Below are positions 1 to 8,387 of a stretch of DNA of 64,000 nucleotides, one piece after another (positions within the stretch are counted from its first letter, which is position 1; the number at the start of each line of letters is the position of its first letter). The translations under genes and the position numbers were made by a program. The stretch is from Micromonospora chokoriensis. Its GTDB lineage: Bacteria > Actinomycetota > Actinomycetes > Mycobacteriales > Micromonosporaceae. The stretch covers positions 620,001-684,000 of the forward strand of contig NZ_LT607409.1 in the NCBI RefSeq assembly GCF_900091505.1. Direction: 5' to 3'. A model generated the notes under the pieces. It was not told the origin of the DNA, searched no databases, and saw nothing but the letters and a program-made list of their open reading frames with translations.

Positions 1-668
1 ACGCTGGGCAGGACACGTTCGGCGACACCGGCCAGGGACTCCGGTTTGCGCTGGGCCAGCGCCGGCGGGTCTACCGGCGCACCGCCCAGGACCGCACCAC
101 CAGCACCGCCGCGAACCGCGAACGCGTAGCCCAGCGCGCCACCCAGGGTGCCGGCCAGAAGGGCGGTGATCACGGGAATGAGCAGCAGGTGACGCAGCGT
201 CGGTCGGCCCGGCGCATCCGGATCGGTGACCGCCTCGGGTTCGATGCCGGCCACCACCGCCCCGGGCACCACCACCGCGGTCGGCGCGGCCGGGTCCCTC
301 CACGGGTCGGCGAGCGCGTCCGACCACCAGGGCGACGCCCCGGCCGGGCCGGGCACCCCGCCCGCTGTCGGTGCCGGCCAACCCGACGCCGACCCGGCAC
401 TGGGCACGCCGCCCGGCGGATGACCCGGTGCCGGCCAACCCGACGCCGACCCGGCATTGGGCACGCCGCCCGGCGGATGACCCGGTGCCGGCCAACCCGA
501 CGACGGCGCACCGACCACCGGCGGGTGCCCCGGCGCCGGCCCGCCCGGCGGCACGGTGGACGCGTTGCCCGCCTCCGGCGTGGTCGGCGGCCCGGCCGGA
601 GAGTTCCCCGCCCCGGGCGGTCGCGCCGGAGTCTCACCGCCCCGGCGCCAGTCCCAGCCGTCGGTCAC
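1..668 (-). CDS. HtrA-like trypsin-type serine protease, N-terminal part (cut by window edge)
   Basis: The reading frame is open from a GTG at 668 (GGGAGG about 8 nt upstream) to the left edge. The first ~160 residues are a proline/glycine-rich cytoplasmic segment beginning VTDGWDWRRGG. A hydrophobic membrane segment follows (about residues 160-185, LLLIPVITALLAGTLGGALG), then a short linker and VAERVLPSV, which matches the entry into the trypsin-like domain of actinobacterial HtrA/DegP-type proteases. The catalytic triad and PDZ domain would lie off the window, so the assignment rests on architecture and this short motif. HtrA proteases are envelope quality-control enzymes with an extracytoplasmic catalytic domain. 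The neighbouring O-methyltransferase fits the mycobacterial sigE-htrA neighbourhood, although no sigE is seen between them here. Confidence 0.72.
   Translation of the reverse strand, partial: MTDGWDWRRGGETPARPPGAGNSPAGPPTTPEAGNASTVPPGGPAPGHPPVVGAPSSGWPAPGHPPGGVPNAGSASGWPAPGHPPGGVPSAGSASGWPAPTAGGVPGPAGASPWWSDALADPWRDPAAPTAVVVPGAVVAGIEPEAVTDPDAPGRPTLRHLLLIPVITALLAGTLGGALGYAFAVRGGAGGAVLGGAPVDPPALAQRKPESLAGVAERVLPS
370..502. repeat. 57-bp tandem repeat inside the htrA-like gene
   Basis: Two full copies (370-426, 427-483) differ at a single base and are followed by a 19-bp partial third copy. The unit is a multiple of three and encodes a 19-residue Pro/Gly/Ala/Trp-containing repeat in the cytoplasmic tail of the protease (minus strand). 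The near identity suggests recent duplication. Confidence 0.9.
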
Positions 669-856
669 GTCGGTGCCTCCCAGTCCGTCCCCGGATCCCG
701 CGCCGCGTCGCCCGGCCACGGGCCGGTTCGGTCGCGGCTGACGGGATACCGCCTCCAGGATTGCACGGATGTACGCGGTGGAGTCACCGGTTGCCCCGGC
801 GATCGCGACAGGCGGAGGCGCGGCTGCGCTCCACGACGGTCGCCTCTACGCTCAGA

Positions 857-1552
857 GTGCCAACCCGCCCCCGCACCACGCACCGCCCCCGGAGGTGCCC
901 CATCGCCACGGTCGCCGGTTCCGGCAGTTCGACGGCCCAGGCTCAGCAGTTCGCCGAGTCGTACGTCACGGAGGACCTCGTTCTGCGCACCGCCCGCAGC
1001 CTGGCTCGGGAGGTGGGCCTCGATGCGGTCACCCCCGGTGCGGGCGCGGCACTGCGGCTGCTGGCGGCCGCCGGCAACGCGCGCGCCGTGGTCGAGATCG
1101 GCACCGGCACGGGGGTGAGCGGGGTCTGGTTGCTGCGCGGCATGCGCGCGGACGGGGTGCTCACCACCATCGACGTGGAGGTGGAGCACCAGCGGATCGC
1201 CCGGCGGATCTTCGCCGAGGCGGGCTTCGCCGCGGGCCGCACGCGCATCATCACCGGTCGCGCGCTCGACGTGCTGCCCCGGCTCGCCGACGGTGCGTAC
1301 GACCTGGTGTTCGTGGACGCGGAGGCGACCGGCTTCCACGCCTGTGTGGAGGCGGCGTTGCGGCTGCTGAGGCCGGGTGGCGTGCTCGCGCTCAACGGTG
1401 TGCTCGCCGGCGGCCGGATCGGTGACCCGGCCGCTCGGGACGCGGAGACGGTGACGGTCCGCGAGACCATCAAGGCGGTCCGGGAGTCGGAGCACTGGAT
1501 TCCCGCGCTGCTTCCGGTCGGGCACGGGCTGCTCGCCGCCGTGAAGTGCTGA
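857..1552 (+). CDS. SAM-dependent O-methyltransferase (class I, Rv1220c-like)
   Basis: Rossmann-type methyltransferase. The SAM-binding motif I VEIGTGTGVSG is followed by the acidic residue after strand 2 (TIDVEVEHQRIARRIF) and motif DLVFVDAEATG, all typical of the catechol/caffeoyl-CoA O-methyltransferase family (COMT, Rv1220c-like). The substrate is not known. The start is unsettled. The GTG used here is the nearest canonical in-frame start, but a strong GGAGG at 891-895 lies about 7 nt before an ATC codon at 902, and the sequence after it (IATVAGSGSSTAQAQQF) fits where I expect homologues to begin. The gene diverges from the htrA-like gene with about 190 nt between them, which must hold both promoters. 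Confidence 0.85.
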   Translation: MPTRPRTTHRPRRCPIATVAGSGSSTAQAQQFAESYVTEDLVLRTARSLAREVGLDAVTPGAGAALRLLAAAGNARAVVEIGTGTGVSGVWLLRGMRADGVLTTIDVEVEHQRIARRIFAEAGFAAGRTRIITGRALDVLPRLADGAYDLVFVDAEATGFHACVEAALRLLRPGGVLALNGVLAGGRIGDPAARDAETVTVRETIKAVRESEHWIPALLPVGHGLLAAVKC

Positions 1553-1564
1553 GCGCCGGCCTGG

Positions 1565-3019
1565 TCAGTCGACGCTGGCCAGCCAGCGCAGCAGCCACCG
1601 GACGCCCCAGCCGGTCGCGCCTCGGCTGACCTCGGCCTGGTCGCCGTCGGCCCAGGACGGGGCCGACATGTCCAGGTGCAGCCACCGGTCCCGTAGTTCG
1701 CCGGTGAACTCGCGCAGGTAGAGCGCTGCCAGCACCGAACCGGCACCCTGCGCCGGGGCGCTGTAGAGGTCGGCGATCTCGCTGCCCAGGTATTCCACGT
1801 AGTCGTTGTGCAGGGGCATCCGCCACGCCGACTCACCGGCGGCCTCGGCGGCGGCCAGCACGTCCGCGGCCAGTTGGTCGTTCTCGCTGTACAGCGCGCC
1901 GGTGCGCTTGCCCAGGGCCACGGCGTTGGCGCCGGTGAGCGTGGCGAGGTCGAGCAGCAGGTCCGGCTTGAGCTGCTGCACCGCGTACGCCAGCGCGTCG
2001 GCGAGGACCAGGCGGCCCTCGGCGTCGGAGTTGGTCGTCTCGCTCGTCGTGCCGCCGTAGTGCCGGATGACGTCGCCGGGCCGGAACGCCGCGCCGCTGA
2101 CCATGTTCTCGGCGAGCGGGGCCAATGTGGTGACCCGCACCGGCAGCCGCATCTCGGCGGCTCCCAGGGTGGCGGCGACGACTGCGGCCGCGCCCGCCAT
2201 GTCCTTGCGCATCAGCTTCATCGCCGGCACTGGCTTGATCGAGATGCCGCCGGTGTCGAAGGTGATGCCCTTGCCGACCAACACCACGTGGGTGCGTGCG
2301 TTGGCCGGGTGCCAGTCCAGCTCGACGAGCCGGGGGCCGCTGGCCGAGCCTCCACCGACGGCGAGGATGCCACCGAAGCCCTCGGCGGCGAGTTCGGCGG
2401 GCCCACGGACCCGCAGTCGCAGGTCCGGAAGGTCGGCTGCGGCGGCGGCCACCTGGTCGGCGAACCACTGCGGGTTCTTGACCGAGGACGGGGTGTTGGT
2501 CAGGTCACGGGCGAGATGGGTCATCGCCGCGGTGGTCCGGGCGGTGGCGATGGTGGTCTCGAACGCGGTCGGGTCGGCGAGCAGGAGGTCGACGCCGTCG
2601 AGCGTCGGTGCGGTGCCGGCCTCGGTCAAGCGGAACCGGTACGGGGCGAGCAGCAGTCCCTCGGTGAACCCGCGGACTGCGGCCGGAGTCACCTCGACCG
2701 GCAGCGCGATGGTGATATGCGTCTCATCCGTGGCGGCGCGGGCCAGTGCGGCGCCGGCCGTCCGCCAGGCCGCCTCGCCACCGTCGCCGACGCCGAGCAG
2801 GAGCATCCGGCCGGGGGTACGCCCGGGGCGCACCTGCGTGTGGATCTCGCCGGCCCGGCCGGTCAGTCGGGCCGCCGGCACCAGTGCGGCGGCCTCGTCG
2901 GCCGTGCCGTCCGGAGGCGTCACCGCGGTCGGGACGAGTTCGGCCGAATCGGCGGCACGGACGGGCAGGACGAGGACGTCGAGCCGGTCGGGCTCGGCGA
3001 TCAGACGGATGGCGAGCAC
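1565..3019 (-). CDS. pepA: Leucyl aminopeptidase (M17 family)
   Basis: About 484 residues, normal for M17 metallopeptidases, which release N-terminal amino acids from peptides in the cytoplasm as hexamers with two metal ions. The C-terminal catalytic domain shows the metal-binding lysine and aspartate in VGKGITFDTGG and the signature NSDAEGRLVLADAL (PROSITE form NTDAEGRL). The arginine of the active site is within the same segment. The N-terminal regulatory domain is weakly conserved, as usual. GTG at 3019 was chosen because GGAGG precedes it and the protein then begins VLAIRLIAEP at the usual point; a longer frame upstream to 3160 is rich in Arg/Pro and does not look coding. It lies downstream of DUF3117 but behind a terminator. 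Confidence 0.93.
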   Translation of the reverse strand: MLAIRLIAEPDRLDVLVLPVRAADSAELVPTAVTPPDGTADEAAALVPAARLTGRAGEIHTQVRPGRTPGRMLLLGVGDGGEAAWRTAGAALARAATDETHITIALPVEVTPAAVRGFTEGLLLAPYRFRLTEAGTAPTLDGVDLLLADPTAFETTIATARTTAAMTHLARDLTNTPSSVKNPQWFADQVAAAAADLPDLRLRVRGPAELAAEGFGGILAVGGGSASGPRLVELDWHPANARTHVVLVGKGITFDTGGISIKPVPAMKLMRKDMAGAAAVVAATLGAAEMRLPVRVTTLAPLAENMVSGAAFRPGDVIRHYGGTTSETTNSDAEGRLVLADALAYAVQQLKPDLLLDLATLTGANAVALGKRTGALYSENDQLAADVLAAAEAAGESAWRMPLHNDYVEYLGSEIADLYSAPAQGAGSVLAALYLREFTGELRDRWLHLDMSAPSWADGDQAEVSRGATGWGVRWLLRWLASVD

Positions 3020-3133
3020 GCGGGACCGTACCTCCAGGAGAGTTTCGCGGAGCGGAGCCGAACCCGCCTGCCCGCACCGATGAAGACCCTGAGCCACCGG
3101 CGGTACCGGTGGCCCAGGGTCAGAAAGAACGCT

Positions 3134-3155
3134 CCGGGCGGCCTGCGCCGCCCGG
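3134..3155 (-). terminator. Terminator of the DUF3117 gene
   Basis: Perfect 9-bp stem CCGGGCGGC/GCCGCCCGG with a 4-nt loop. In the minus direction it is followed by a T-rich run (GTTCTTTCTG). It sits 12 nt after the DUF3117 stop. A second hairpin, CCACCGG/CCGGTGG (3094-3112), lies further on before the aminopeptidase start. Confidence 0.7.
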
Positions 3156-3167
3156 ACCACTCCTTAC

Positions 3168-3335
3168 TCAGCCGGCCGCTGCCTTCAGCGCGTCACCAAG
3201 CGCGTTGGCCTCGTCGGGAGTCATCTCGACGACGAGCCGGCCACCGCCCTCCAGCGGGACCCGCATGACGATGCCCCGACCCTCCTTGGTGACTTCCAGC
3301 GGACCGTCGCCCGTCCGCGGCTTCATCGCCGCCAT
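3168..3335 (-). CDS. DUF3117 small conserved protein
   Basis: A 55-residue protein starting MAAMKPRTGDGPLEVTKEGR, with a GGRLVVEMTPDEANALGDAL helix-forming C-terminus. This is the actinobacterial DUF3117 family (M. tuberculosis Rv1211 type), of unknown function and extremely conserved in length and sequence. The ATG has a good GGGGAG ribosome site. A longer upstream extension of the frame exists but is not supported. Confidence 0.93.
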   Translation of the reverse strand: MAAMKPRTGDGPLEVTKEGRGIVMRVPLEGGGRLVVEMTPDEANALGDALKAAAG

Positions 3336-3525
3336 GTTGTCTCCCCTCAGACCTACACCAGGGTCGGTGGGTTGCCCCACAGCCACTTCGTCACGACCAC
3401 CCGCAACGGTCACGGGGGCGTCGACCAACGATTTTCCCTGATGAACACCGCCGGACCCAAACCGGAGCAGCATTGATGTAACAGCATCTAGCTTATCTTG
3501 AGAAGGCCTGTCACAATGTGCGGTC

Positions 3526-4344
3526 ATGCAGGCACGGTCGGCACTCTTCGACCTGTACGGCGACCACCTCCGTCCGAGGGGTGGCCGGGCACCGGTCGCT
3601 GCCCTGGTCAAGCTACTGGCACCGCTGGGAATCGCGCCGCCCGCCGTTCGCACCGCCGTGTCGCGGATGGTGCGTCAGGGCTGGCTCGAGCCCCTCCGGT
3701 TGGTCTCCGGACCGGGATATTCGATCACACCGAAAGCAGCCCGACGACTCGACGAGGCGGCGGCTCGGATCTACCGGACCGGCCGGGTCACCTGGGACGG
3801 CCGGTTCGATCTGCTGGTGTTGGAGGCCCCCGGCTCCCGACGGGACCGGCAGCGGCTCGCCTCCAATCTGAGCTTCCTCGGCTACGGCACCCTCGACGAG
3901 CAGACCTGGGTCGCCACCCGTCCCGCCGAGGACGTGGACCTGCTCCTCGCCGAGGCCGGTATCCGGTTCGAGCGGTTCACCGCCGCGCACCACTCGGGCA
4001 CCCCCGGCGCGATGGGCGTGGTCAGACGCGCGTGGAACCTGGCCGAGATCGGTCGCGCCTACGAGCAGTTCGTCGCCGACCAGCGCCCACTGCTCGCGGC
4101 GGTCACCGTGCGCAGCAGCGACGAGGAGGCGTACGCGACGCGGTTCCGACTCGTGCACGCGTGGCGTACGTTCCTCTTCCGGGACCCGCAACTGCCCCCG
4201 GCGCTGCTGCCCGAGCGCTGGCCCGGCACCGCCGCGGCCAGCTTCTTCGACCGGCACGCGGCACGTCTGCGTCCGGCCGCCGACCGGTACGTCGAACAGT
4301 GCCTCGACGCCGGCAACCGCCTCGTACGACAGAAGGGTCGTTAG
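3526..4344 (+). CDS. PaaX-like transcriptional regulator
   Basis: A 272-residue PaaX family regulator with three parts. An N-terminal winged helix (about residues 5-65; PPAVRTAVSRMVRQGWLEPL) is followed by a central PaaX domain and a C-terminal helical domain containing FRLVHAWRTFLFRDPQLPPALLPERWPG, which is diagnostic of the family. PaaX members repress phenylacetyl-CoA and related aromatic catabolic genes and are released by acyl-CoA ligands. The next gene, 4 nt downstream, encodes an enoyl-CoA hydratase/isomerase, consistent with a small autoregulated unit; the true ligand cannot be read from sequence. Upstream T/A-rich sequence (3470-3525) is a plausible promoter zone. Confidence 0.9.
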   Translation: MQARSALFDLYGDHLRPRGGRAPVAALVKLLAPLGIAPPAVRTAVSRMVRQGWLEPLRLVSGPGYSITPKAARRLDEAAARIYRTGRVTWDGRFDLLVLEAPGSRRDRQRLASNLSFLGYGTLDEQTWVATRPAEDVDLLLAEAGIRFERFTAAHHSGTPGAMGVVRRAWNLAEIGRAYEQFVADQRPLLAAVTVRSSDEEAYATRFRLVHAWRTFLFRDPQLPPALLPERWPGTAAASFFDRHAARLRPAADRYVEQCLDAGNRLVRQKGR

Positions 4345-4348
4345 ACAC

Positions 4349-5140
4349 GTGACCGAGCCGCTGCTGGTCGACCGGACCGACGCCGTCGTGACCCTCACGC
4401 TGAACCGGCCGAACGCCATGAACGCGCTCGACGTGGCGCTCAAGGAGGCGTTGCGCGACACTCTGGCGCAGTTGGAGACCGACCGGTCCTGCCGCGCGGT
4501 GGTGCTGGCCGGGGCGGGCGGGTCGTTCAGCGCCGGTCAGGACCTGCGCGAACACGTGGACACCCTGGAAAGTTCCGCGAGCGACCCTCTGGCCACCGTG
4601 CGGGCGCACTACAACCCGATCGCCGCCCGGCTGGCCAACCTGCCCAAACCGGTGATCGCCGCGGTCCGTGGGATGGCCGCCGGGGCCGGCGCGTCGCTGG
4701 CGTTCCTGGCCGACATCCGCATCGGCGGCCCGACCACCAGTTTCCTGATGGCCTTCGCCAAGGTCGGCCTCGCCGCCGACACCGGCGCCTCGTGGACGCT
4801 GCCCCGACTGGTCGGCCACGCCAAGGCGGTGGAGCTGCTGATGCTGGCCGAGCCGGTCCGCGCCGAGGAGGCCTGCCGGCTCGGGCTGCTCAACCGGCTG
4901 ACGGACGACGACGAGCAGGTGCTGCCGGCAGCTCAGGAGTTGGCCGCCCGCCTCGCCGCCGGCCCCACCGTCGCGTACGGGGCGATCAAGCGGCAGCTCT
5001 CCATCGCCGACGCCGGCACCCTCGCCGACGCCCTCGCGGCCGAGGCACAGGCCCAGTCGATCTGCGGTGCCACCGCCGACCACCGGGCGTCCACGCTCGC
5101 CTTCGTCAGTAAGCAGAAACCGGTCTTCGAGGGGCGCTGA
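4349..5140 (+). CDS. Enoyl-CoA hydratase/isomerase family protein (PaaG-like)
   Basis: 263-residue crotonase-fold protein. The oxyanion-hole motifs are visible: GGSFSAGQDLREHV and RGMAAGAGASLAFLADIRIG. The acidic residue in AADTGASWTLPRLVG is placed like the catalytic aspartate of PaaG-type ring-opened enoyl-CoA isomerases. It starts with GTG 4 nt after the paaX-like stop, so it is probably cotranscribed with the regulator. Likely roles are phenylacetyl-CoA degradation or a generic acyl-CoA step; no other paa genes are nearby, so the pathway assignment is tentative. Confidence 0.85.
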   Translation: MTEPLLVDRTDAVVTLTLNRPNAMNALDVALKEALRDTLAQLETDRSCRAVVLAGAGGSFSAGQDLREHVDTLESSASDPLATVRAHYNPIAARLANLPKPVIAAVRGMAAGAGASLAFLADIRIGGPTTSFLMAFAKVGLAADTGASWTLPRLVGHAKAVELLMLAEPVRAEEACRLGLLNRLTDDDEQVLPAAQELAARLAAGPTVAYGAIKRQLSIADAGTLADALAAEAQAQSICGATADHRASTLAFVSKQKPVFEGR

Positions 5141-5199
5141 ACCCGATTCGGACGCCGCCCTTACCGTCCTCGAACACGGGCCGCCTAACGTCGGCCGGC

Positions 5200-6498
5200 A
5201 TGAGCGATCGTGAAGCGGTGGCGCACCTGCTGCGCCGGGCCACCTTCGGGCCGACCGCAGACGAGGTGGACGCGGCCGAACGGGCGGGGCCGGCGGCGAC
5301 GCTGGACCGCCTGCTCGACCCTGGGCGAGCCGATCAGGGCGCGGCGGCCACCCCGCCGCCGACGCTGGCCGCCGACCCGTACGCCACGCTGACCAAGGAG
5401 TCCACCCGGGAGCAGCGGCAGCAGGCCAACGCCGAGCGCCGTGAGCAGGTCCAGCAGGTCACCGCGTGGTGGTTGGACCGGATGGTGGCCGCCGAGGACG
5501 GGCTGACCGAGAAGCTGCTCTTCTTCTGGCACGGGCACTGGGCGACCAGCGCCCAGAAGGTCAAGTCCGCGCGGACGATGCTGGGCCAGCTGGACACCCT
5601 TCGTCGCCACGGGCGAGGGCCGCTGGGCCCGCTGGTCGCCGCGATGGTGCGCGACCCCGCCCTGATCATCTGGCTGGACGGGCAGAAGAACACCCGCAAG
5701 GCACCGAACGAGAACCTGGCCCGCGAGCTGATGGAGCTGTTCACCCTCGGCATCGGCACCTACACCGAGGCGGACGTGAAGGCCGGCGCGCGGGCCCTGA
5801 CCGGCTGGGTGGTCGACCGGCGGACCGGCGCGGCCCGCTTCGAGGCGAAGCGACACGACCCCGGCGACAAGACCATCCTCGGGCAGACCGGCCGGTTCGA
5901 CGCCGCGGCGTACGCCGCTCTGCTGGCCGCCCAACCCGCGGCGGCGACGTTCGTGGCCGGGCGGCTCTGGTTCCGCTATGCCGGCACCGACGTGCCGGCA
6001 CCGGACGGCCTGGCCGGTGCGGACACCGTGGCGACACTGCGTGCGATCTTCTCCGCGCCGGCCTTCGGGCAGACCCGGGGCACGCTGGTCAAGCAGCCGG
6101 TCGAGTGGCTGGTGGGTGCGCTCCGGCAGCTCGGCATCCGCCCGAAGGAGCTGCCCGAGCAGCAGCGCAAGCAACTGATGAGTGGGCTGAACGCGCTGGA
6201 CCAGGTGCCGTTGCGACCGCCGAGCGTGGGCGGCTGGCCGTCCGGGGCGGCCTGGCTTACCACCTCGTCGTTGCAGGCCCGGTTGCGCACCGCCGGGCTG
6301 CTCGCCGCCGCGACGGCGCCGCCGGTGCTGGCCCGGTTGACCGCCGCACCGACCGCCGGTCGCCCGGACGCGCTGGCCCGGCTGCTGGTGGTCGACGGGT
6401 GGGGCCCACGCACCCGGGCCGCTCTCACGCCGCTGGCCGGCGAGCCCCGCAAACTGCTGGCCGCCGGTCTGGTCAGCCCCGAATACACAGTCAGCTGA
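5200..6498 (+). CDS. DUF1800 domain-containing protein
   Basis: 432 residues starting MSDREAVAHLLRRATFGPT, the characteristic DUF1800 opening (HLLRRATFG). Further family landmarks are LLFFWHGHWATSAQKVKS and NENLARELMELFTLGIG (about residues 180-195). DUF1800 proteins are of unknown function and are almost always encoded next to a DUF1501 protein, as here (14-nt gap). No signal peptide is obvious. The pair is probably an operon, and the partner carries the Tat signal. Confidence 0.93.
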   Translation: MSDREAVAHLLRRATFGPTADEVDAAERAGPAATLDRLLDPGRADQGAAATPPPTLAADPYATLTKESTREQRQQANAERREQVQQVTAWWLDRMVAAEDGLTEKLLFFWHGHWATSAQKVKSARTMLGQLDTLRRHGRGPLGPLVAAMVRDPALIIWLDGQKNTRKAPNENLARELMELFTLGIGTYTEADVKAGARALTGWVVDRRTGAARFEAKRHDPGDKTILGQTGRFDAAAYAALLAAQPAAATFVAGRLWFRYAGTDVPAPDGLAGADTVATLRAIFSAPAFGQTRGTLVKQPVEWLVGALRQLGIRPKELPEQQRKQLMSGLNALDQVPLRPPSVGGWPSGAAWLTTSSLQARLRTAGLLAAATAPPVLARLTAAPTAGRPDALARLLVVDGWGPRTRAALTPLAGEPRKLLAAGLVSPEYTVS

Positions 6499-6512
6499 GC
6501 GGAGGAGTCGAC

Positions 6513-7754
6513 ATGGACACGGTGACCCGACGCAGGTTCCTGCTGACCAGTGGCGTGGTCGGCGCGGGCGCGCTGGCCGCCGGGGCCGGCGCGTACACCC
6601 TGCGGGACCTGTTGGACACCAGCGGGGACCGCGATCCGCAGGCCCGCACGCTGGTGCTGGTGACCCTCTACGGCGGCAACGACGGGCTCAACACGGTCAT
6701 CCCGTACGCCGACCCGGCCTACCGGACGGCCCGCCCCGAGCTGGCGTACCCGGACGGAGAGGTGCGGCGGTTGGACGACGGCTTCGGTCTCAACCCGGCC
6801 CTAAAGGGTCTGCACCAGCGCTGGTCGAAGGGTGGGCTGGCGATCGTGCGCGGGGTCGGCTACCCGAAGCCGGACCGCAGCCACTTCCGGTCGATGGACA
6901 TCTGGCACACCGCGCAGCCGGACCGGCCGGGCAACACCGGGTGGCTGGGCCGGTGGCTGGACCGGGCCGGTGGCGACCCCCGGCTGGCGGTCTCCTTCGA
7001 GCCCGTGCTGCCACCGTTGCTGGCCGGGGCGCAGAGCGCCGGTGCCTCCGTGCCGGTGACCGAACGCAAGGCCGCCAAGGGGCTGCCCGCCGAGACGCTG
7101 ACCGCCCTCGCCGCCGCCGAGGCGGGTGAGTCGGCGGCCCGCAGCCGCGCCGCCGCCTGCTTCGCCGACCTACGGTCGGTCGACGAGATGATCCGTCAGG
7201 TCCGCGACGCGTCCGACCCGGACACGGCGGACCCGGACGGCGAGCAGGCCCCGGCTACGGCGACCGGCGGGGCACGGACGCCGTTGGACGCCCAACTGGA
7301 CCTGGTCGCGCAGTGCGTCGAGGCGGGAGTGTCCACCCGGGCCTTCTCGGTGTCATTGGGTGGCTTCGACACGCACGCCGACGAGAAGCAGTTGCAGGCC
7401 GTCCTGCTGGGTCAGCTGGACCGGGCGTTGACCGGCTTCGCCGACCGGATGAGTCGCACCGAGGCCGGGCGGAAGGTGGTGGTGGCTGTCTACTCCGAGT
7501 TCGGCCGCCGCGTCCGGGCCAACGCCTCCGACGGCACCGACCACGGGACCGCCTCGGACGTGCTGCTGCTCGGCGCGGGCGTACGCGGCGGCTGGCACGG
7601 GGCACCGCCGAACCTCACCGACCTCGACGACGGCGACCTGAAGTTCACCACCGACTTCCGGGACGTCTACGCCACGTTGCTGGAACGCGTGCTGGACGCC
7701 GACCCGGGCCCGGTCCTCGCCGACTGGAAGGGCCGACTGGACAAGCTCTTCTAG
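6513..7754 (+). CDS. DUF1501 domain-containing Tat-exported protein
   Basis: 413 residues. The N-terminus MDTVTRRRFLLTSGVVGAGA is a twin-arginine signal with a following hydrophobic run. Family features include LVLVTLYGGNDGLNTVIPY near residue 55, DRSHFRSMDIWHTAQPD and a C-terminal SEFGRRVRANASDGTDHGTA segment, resembling the sulfatase/alkaline-phosphatase-like fold of DUF1501. GGAGGAG lies 7 nt before the ATG. It is paired with the DUF1800 gene. Its TAG stop overlaps the stop of the convergent downstream gene. Confidence 0.93.
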   Translation: MDTVTRRRFLLTSGVVGAGALAAGAGAYTLRDLLDTSGDRDPQARTLVLVTLYGGNDGLNTVIPYADPAYRTARPELAYPDGEVRRLDDGFGLNPALKGLHQRWSKGGLAIVRGVGYPKPDRSHFRSMDIWHTAQPDRPGNTGWLGRWLDRAGGDPRLAVSFEPVLPPLLAGAQSAGASVPVTERKAAKGLPAETLTALAAAEAGESAARSRAAACFADLRSVDEMIRQVRDASDPDTADPDGEQAPATATGGARTPLDAQLDLVAQCVEAGVSTRAFSVSLGGFDTHADEKQLQAVLLGQLDRALTGFADRMSRTEAGRKVVVAVYSEFGRRVRANASDGTDHGTASDVLLLGAGVRGGWHGAPPNLTDLDDGDLKFTTDFRDVYATLLERVLDADPGPVLADWKGRLDKLF

Positions 7755-8383
7755 TCGTCCTCTTCCGGGTCCTGGTTGGCCTCCGCGCCCAGCACGAACG
7801 CCTGCATGGCCAGCTCGTCGCCGGCCGGTGACACGAAGGCCGGCAGCTCACGCGGGCCCAGCTCCTGCACGTAGGACCAGAACAGGCGGACCGCCTCGGC
7901 CGGCGAGCCGGCCTCGATCGGCAGGTCGAGGCTGACCAGCCAGGTGCGCCGGGCCGGCGGCGGCCCGAGCTGGTCGGCCAGTGCCCGGAAGGCCGCCGGC
8001 TCCAGTGGGCTGACCGGCCCGTCGAGGGCCAGCAGGTCGGCCGGCACCGGCTCGTCGAAGGCCCGACGGGTGTACGCCACGACGAGCGCCCCCGGCTCGA
8101 CGTCGGACTGCGGGTCGTCCGGGTCCTCCCGGTGACGGTGACCCGTGGCGGTGACCCGGCCGAGGGCCACCAGCCGGGGCGGAGCGTCGACCAGCACGGC
8201 CACCTGGTCCCCCGGGCCCGGCCCGGAGACGTCGGCCAGGCCGGTCAGCTCCAACGTGTCGTGGTGCACGAGCCGCTCGGCTTCGTACCGCTCGGCGGGC
8301 AGGAGCACGGCCCAGGTGCCCACCCCGTCGGCTCGGCCGGAGCCGTCGGCCCGGTGCGCGGTCTCGGTCGTCATGCCTGCCAT
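7751..8383 (-). CDS. Conserved hypothetical protein
   Basis: 210-residue acidic protein without a recognised domain. The middle (GDQVAVLVDAPPRLVALGRVT) has the look of a small beta-barrel ASCH/EVE-type segment, but this is only an impression. The C-terminus is strongly acidic (EANQDPEEDD). It begins a few nt after the tag gene on the same strand and is probably cotranscribed with it. Two in-frame ATGs (8383, 8374) are possible starts and neither has a strong ribosome site. Confidence 0.75.
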   Translation of the reverse strand: MAGMTTETAHRADGSGRADGVGTWAVLLPAERYEAERLVHHDTLELTGLADVSGPGPGDQVAVLVDAPPRLVALGRVTATGHRHREDPDDPQSDVEPGALVVAYTRRAFDEPVPADLLALDGPVSPLEPAAFRALADQLGPPPARRTWLVSLDLPIEAGSPAEAVRLFWSYVQELGPRELPAFVSPAGDELAMQAFVLGAEANQDPEEDD

Positions 8384-8387
8384 CCCA

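Noticed and set aside
1808..3268. Long plus-strand open frame of 486 codons
   Set aside because: Mirror of the leucyl aminopeptidase gene in GC-rich DNA; composition dominated by Gly/Arg/Gln/Pro without any domain.
5466..6510. Long upstream extension of the DUF1501 frame
   Set aside because: The extension is a shadow of the DUF1800 gene; the Tat signal and GGAGGAG site define the start at 6513.
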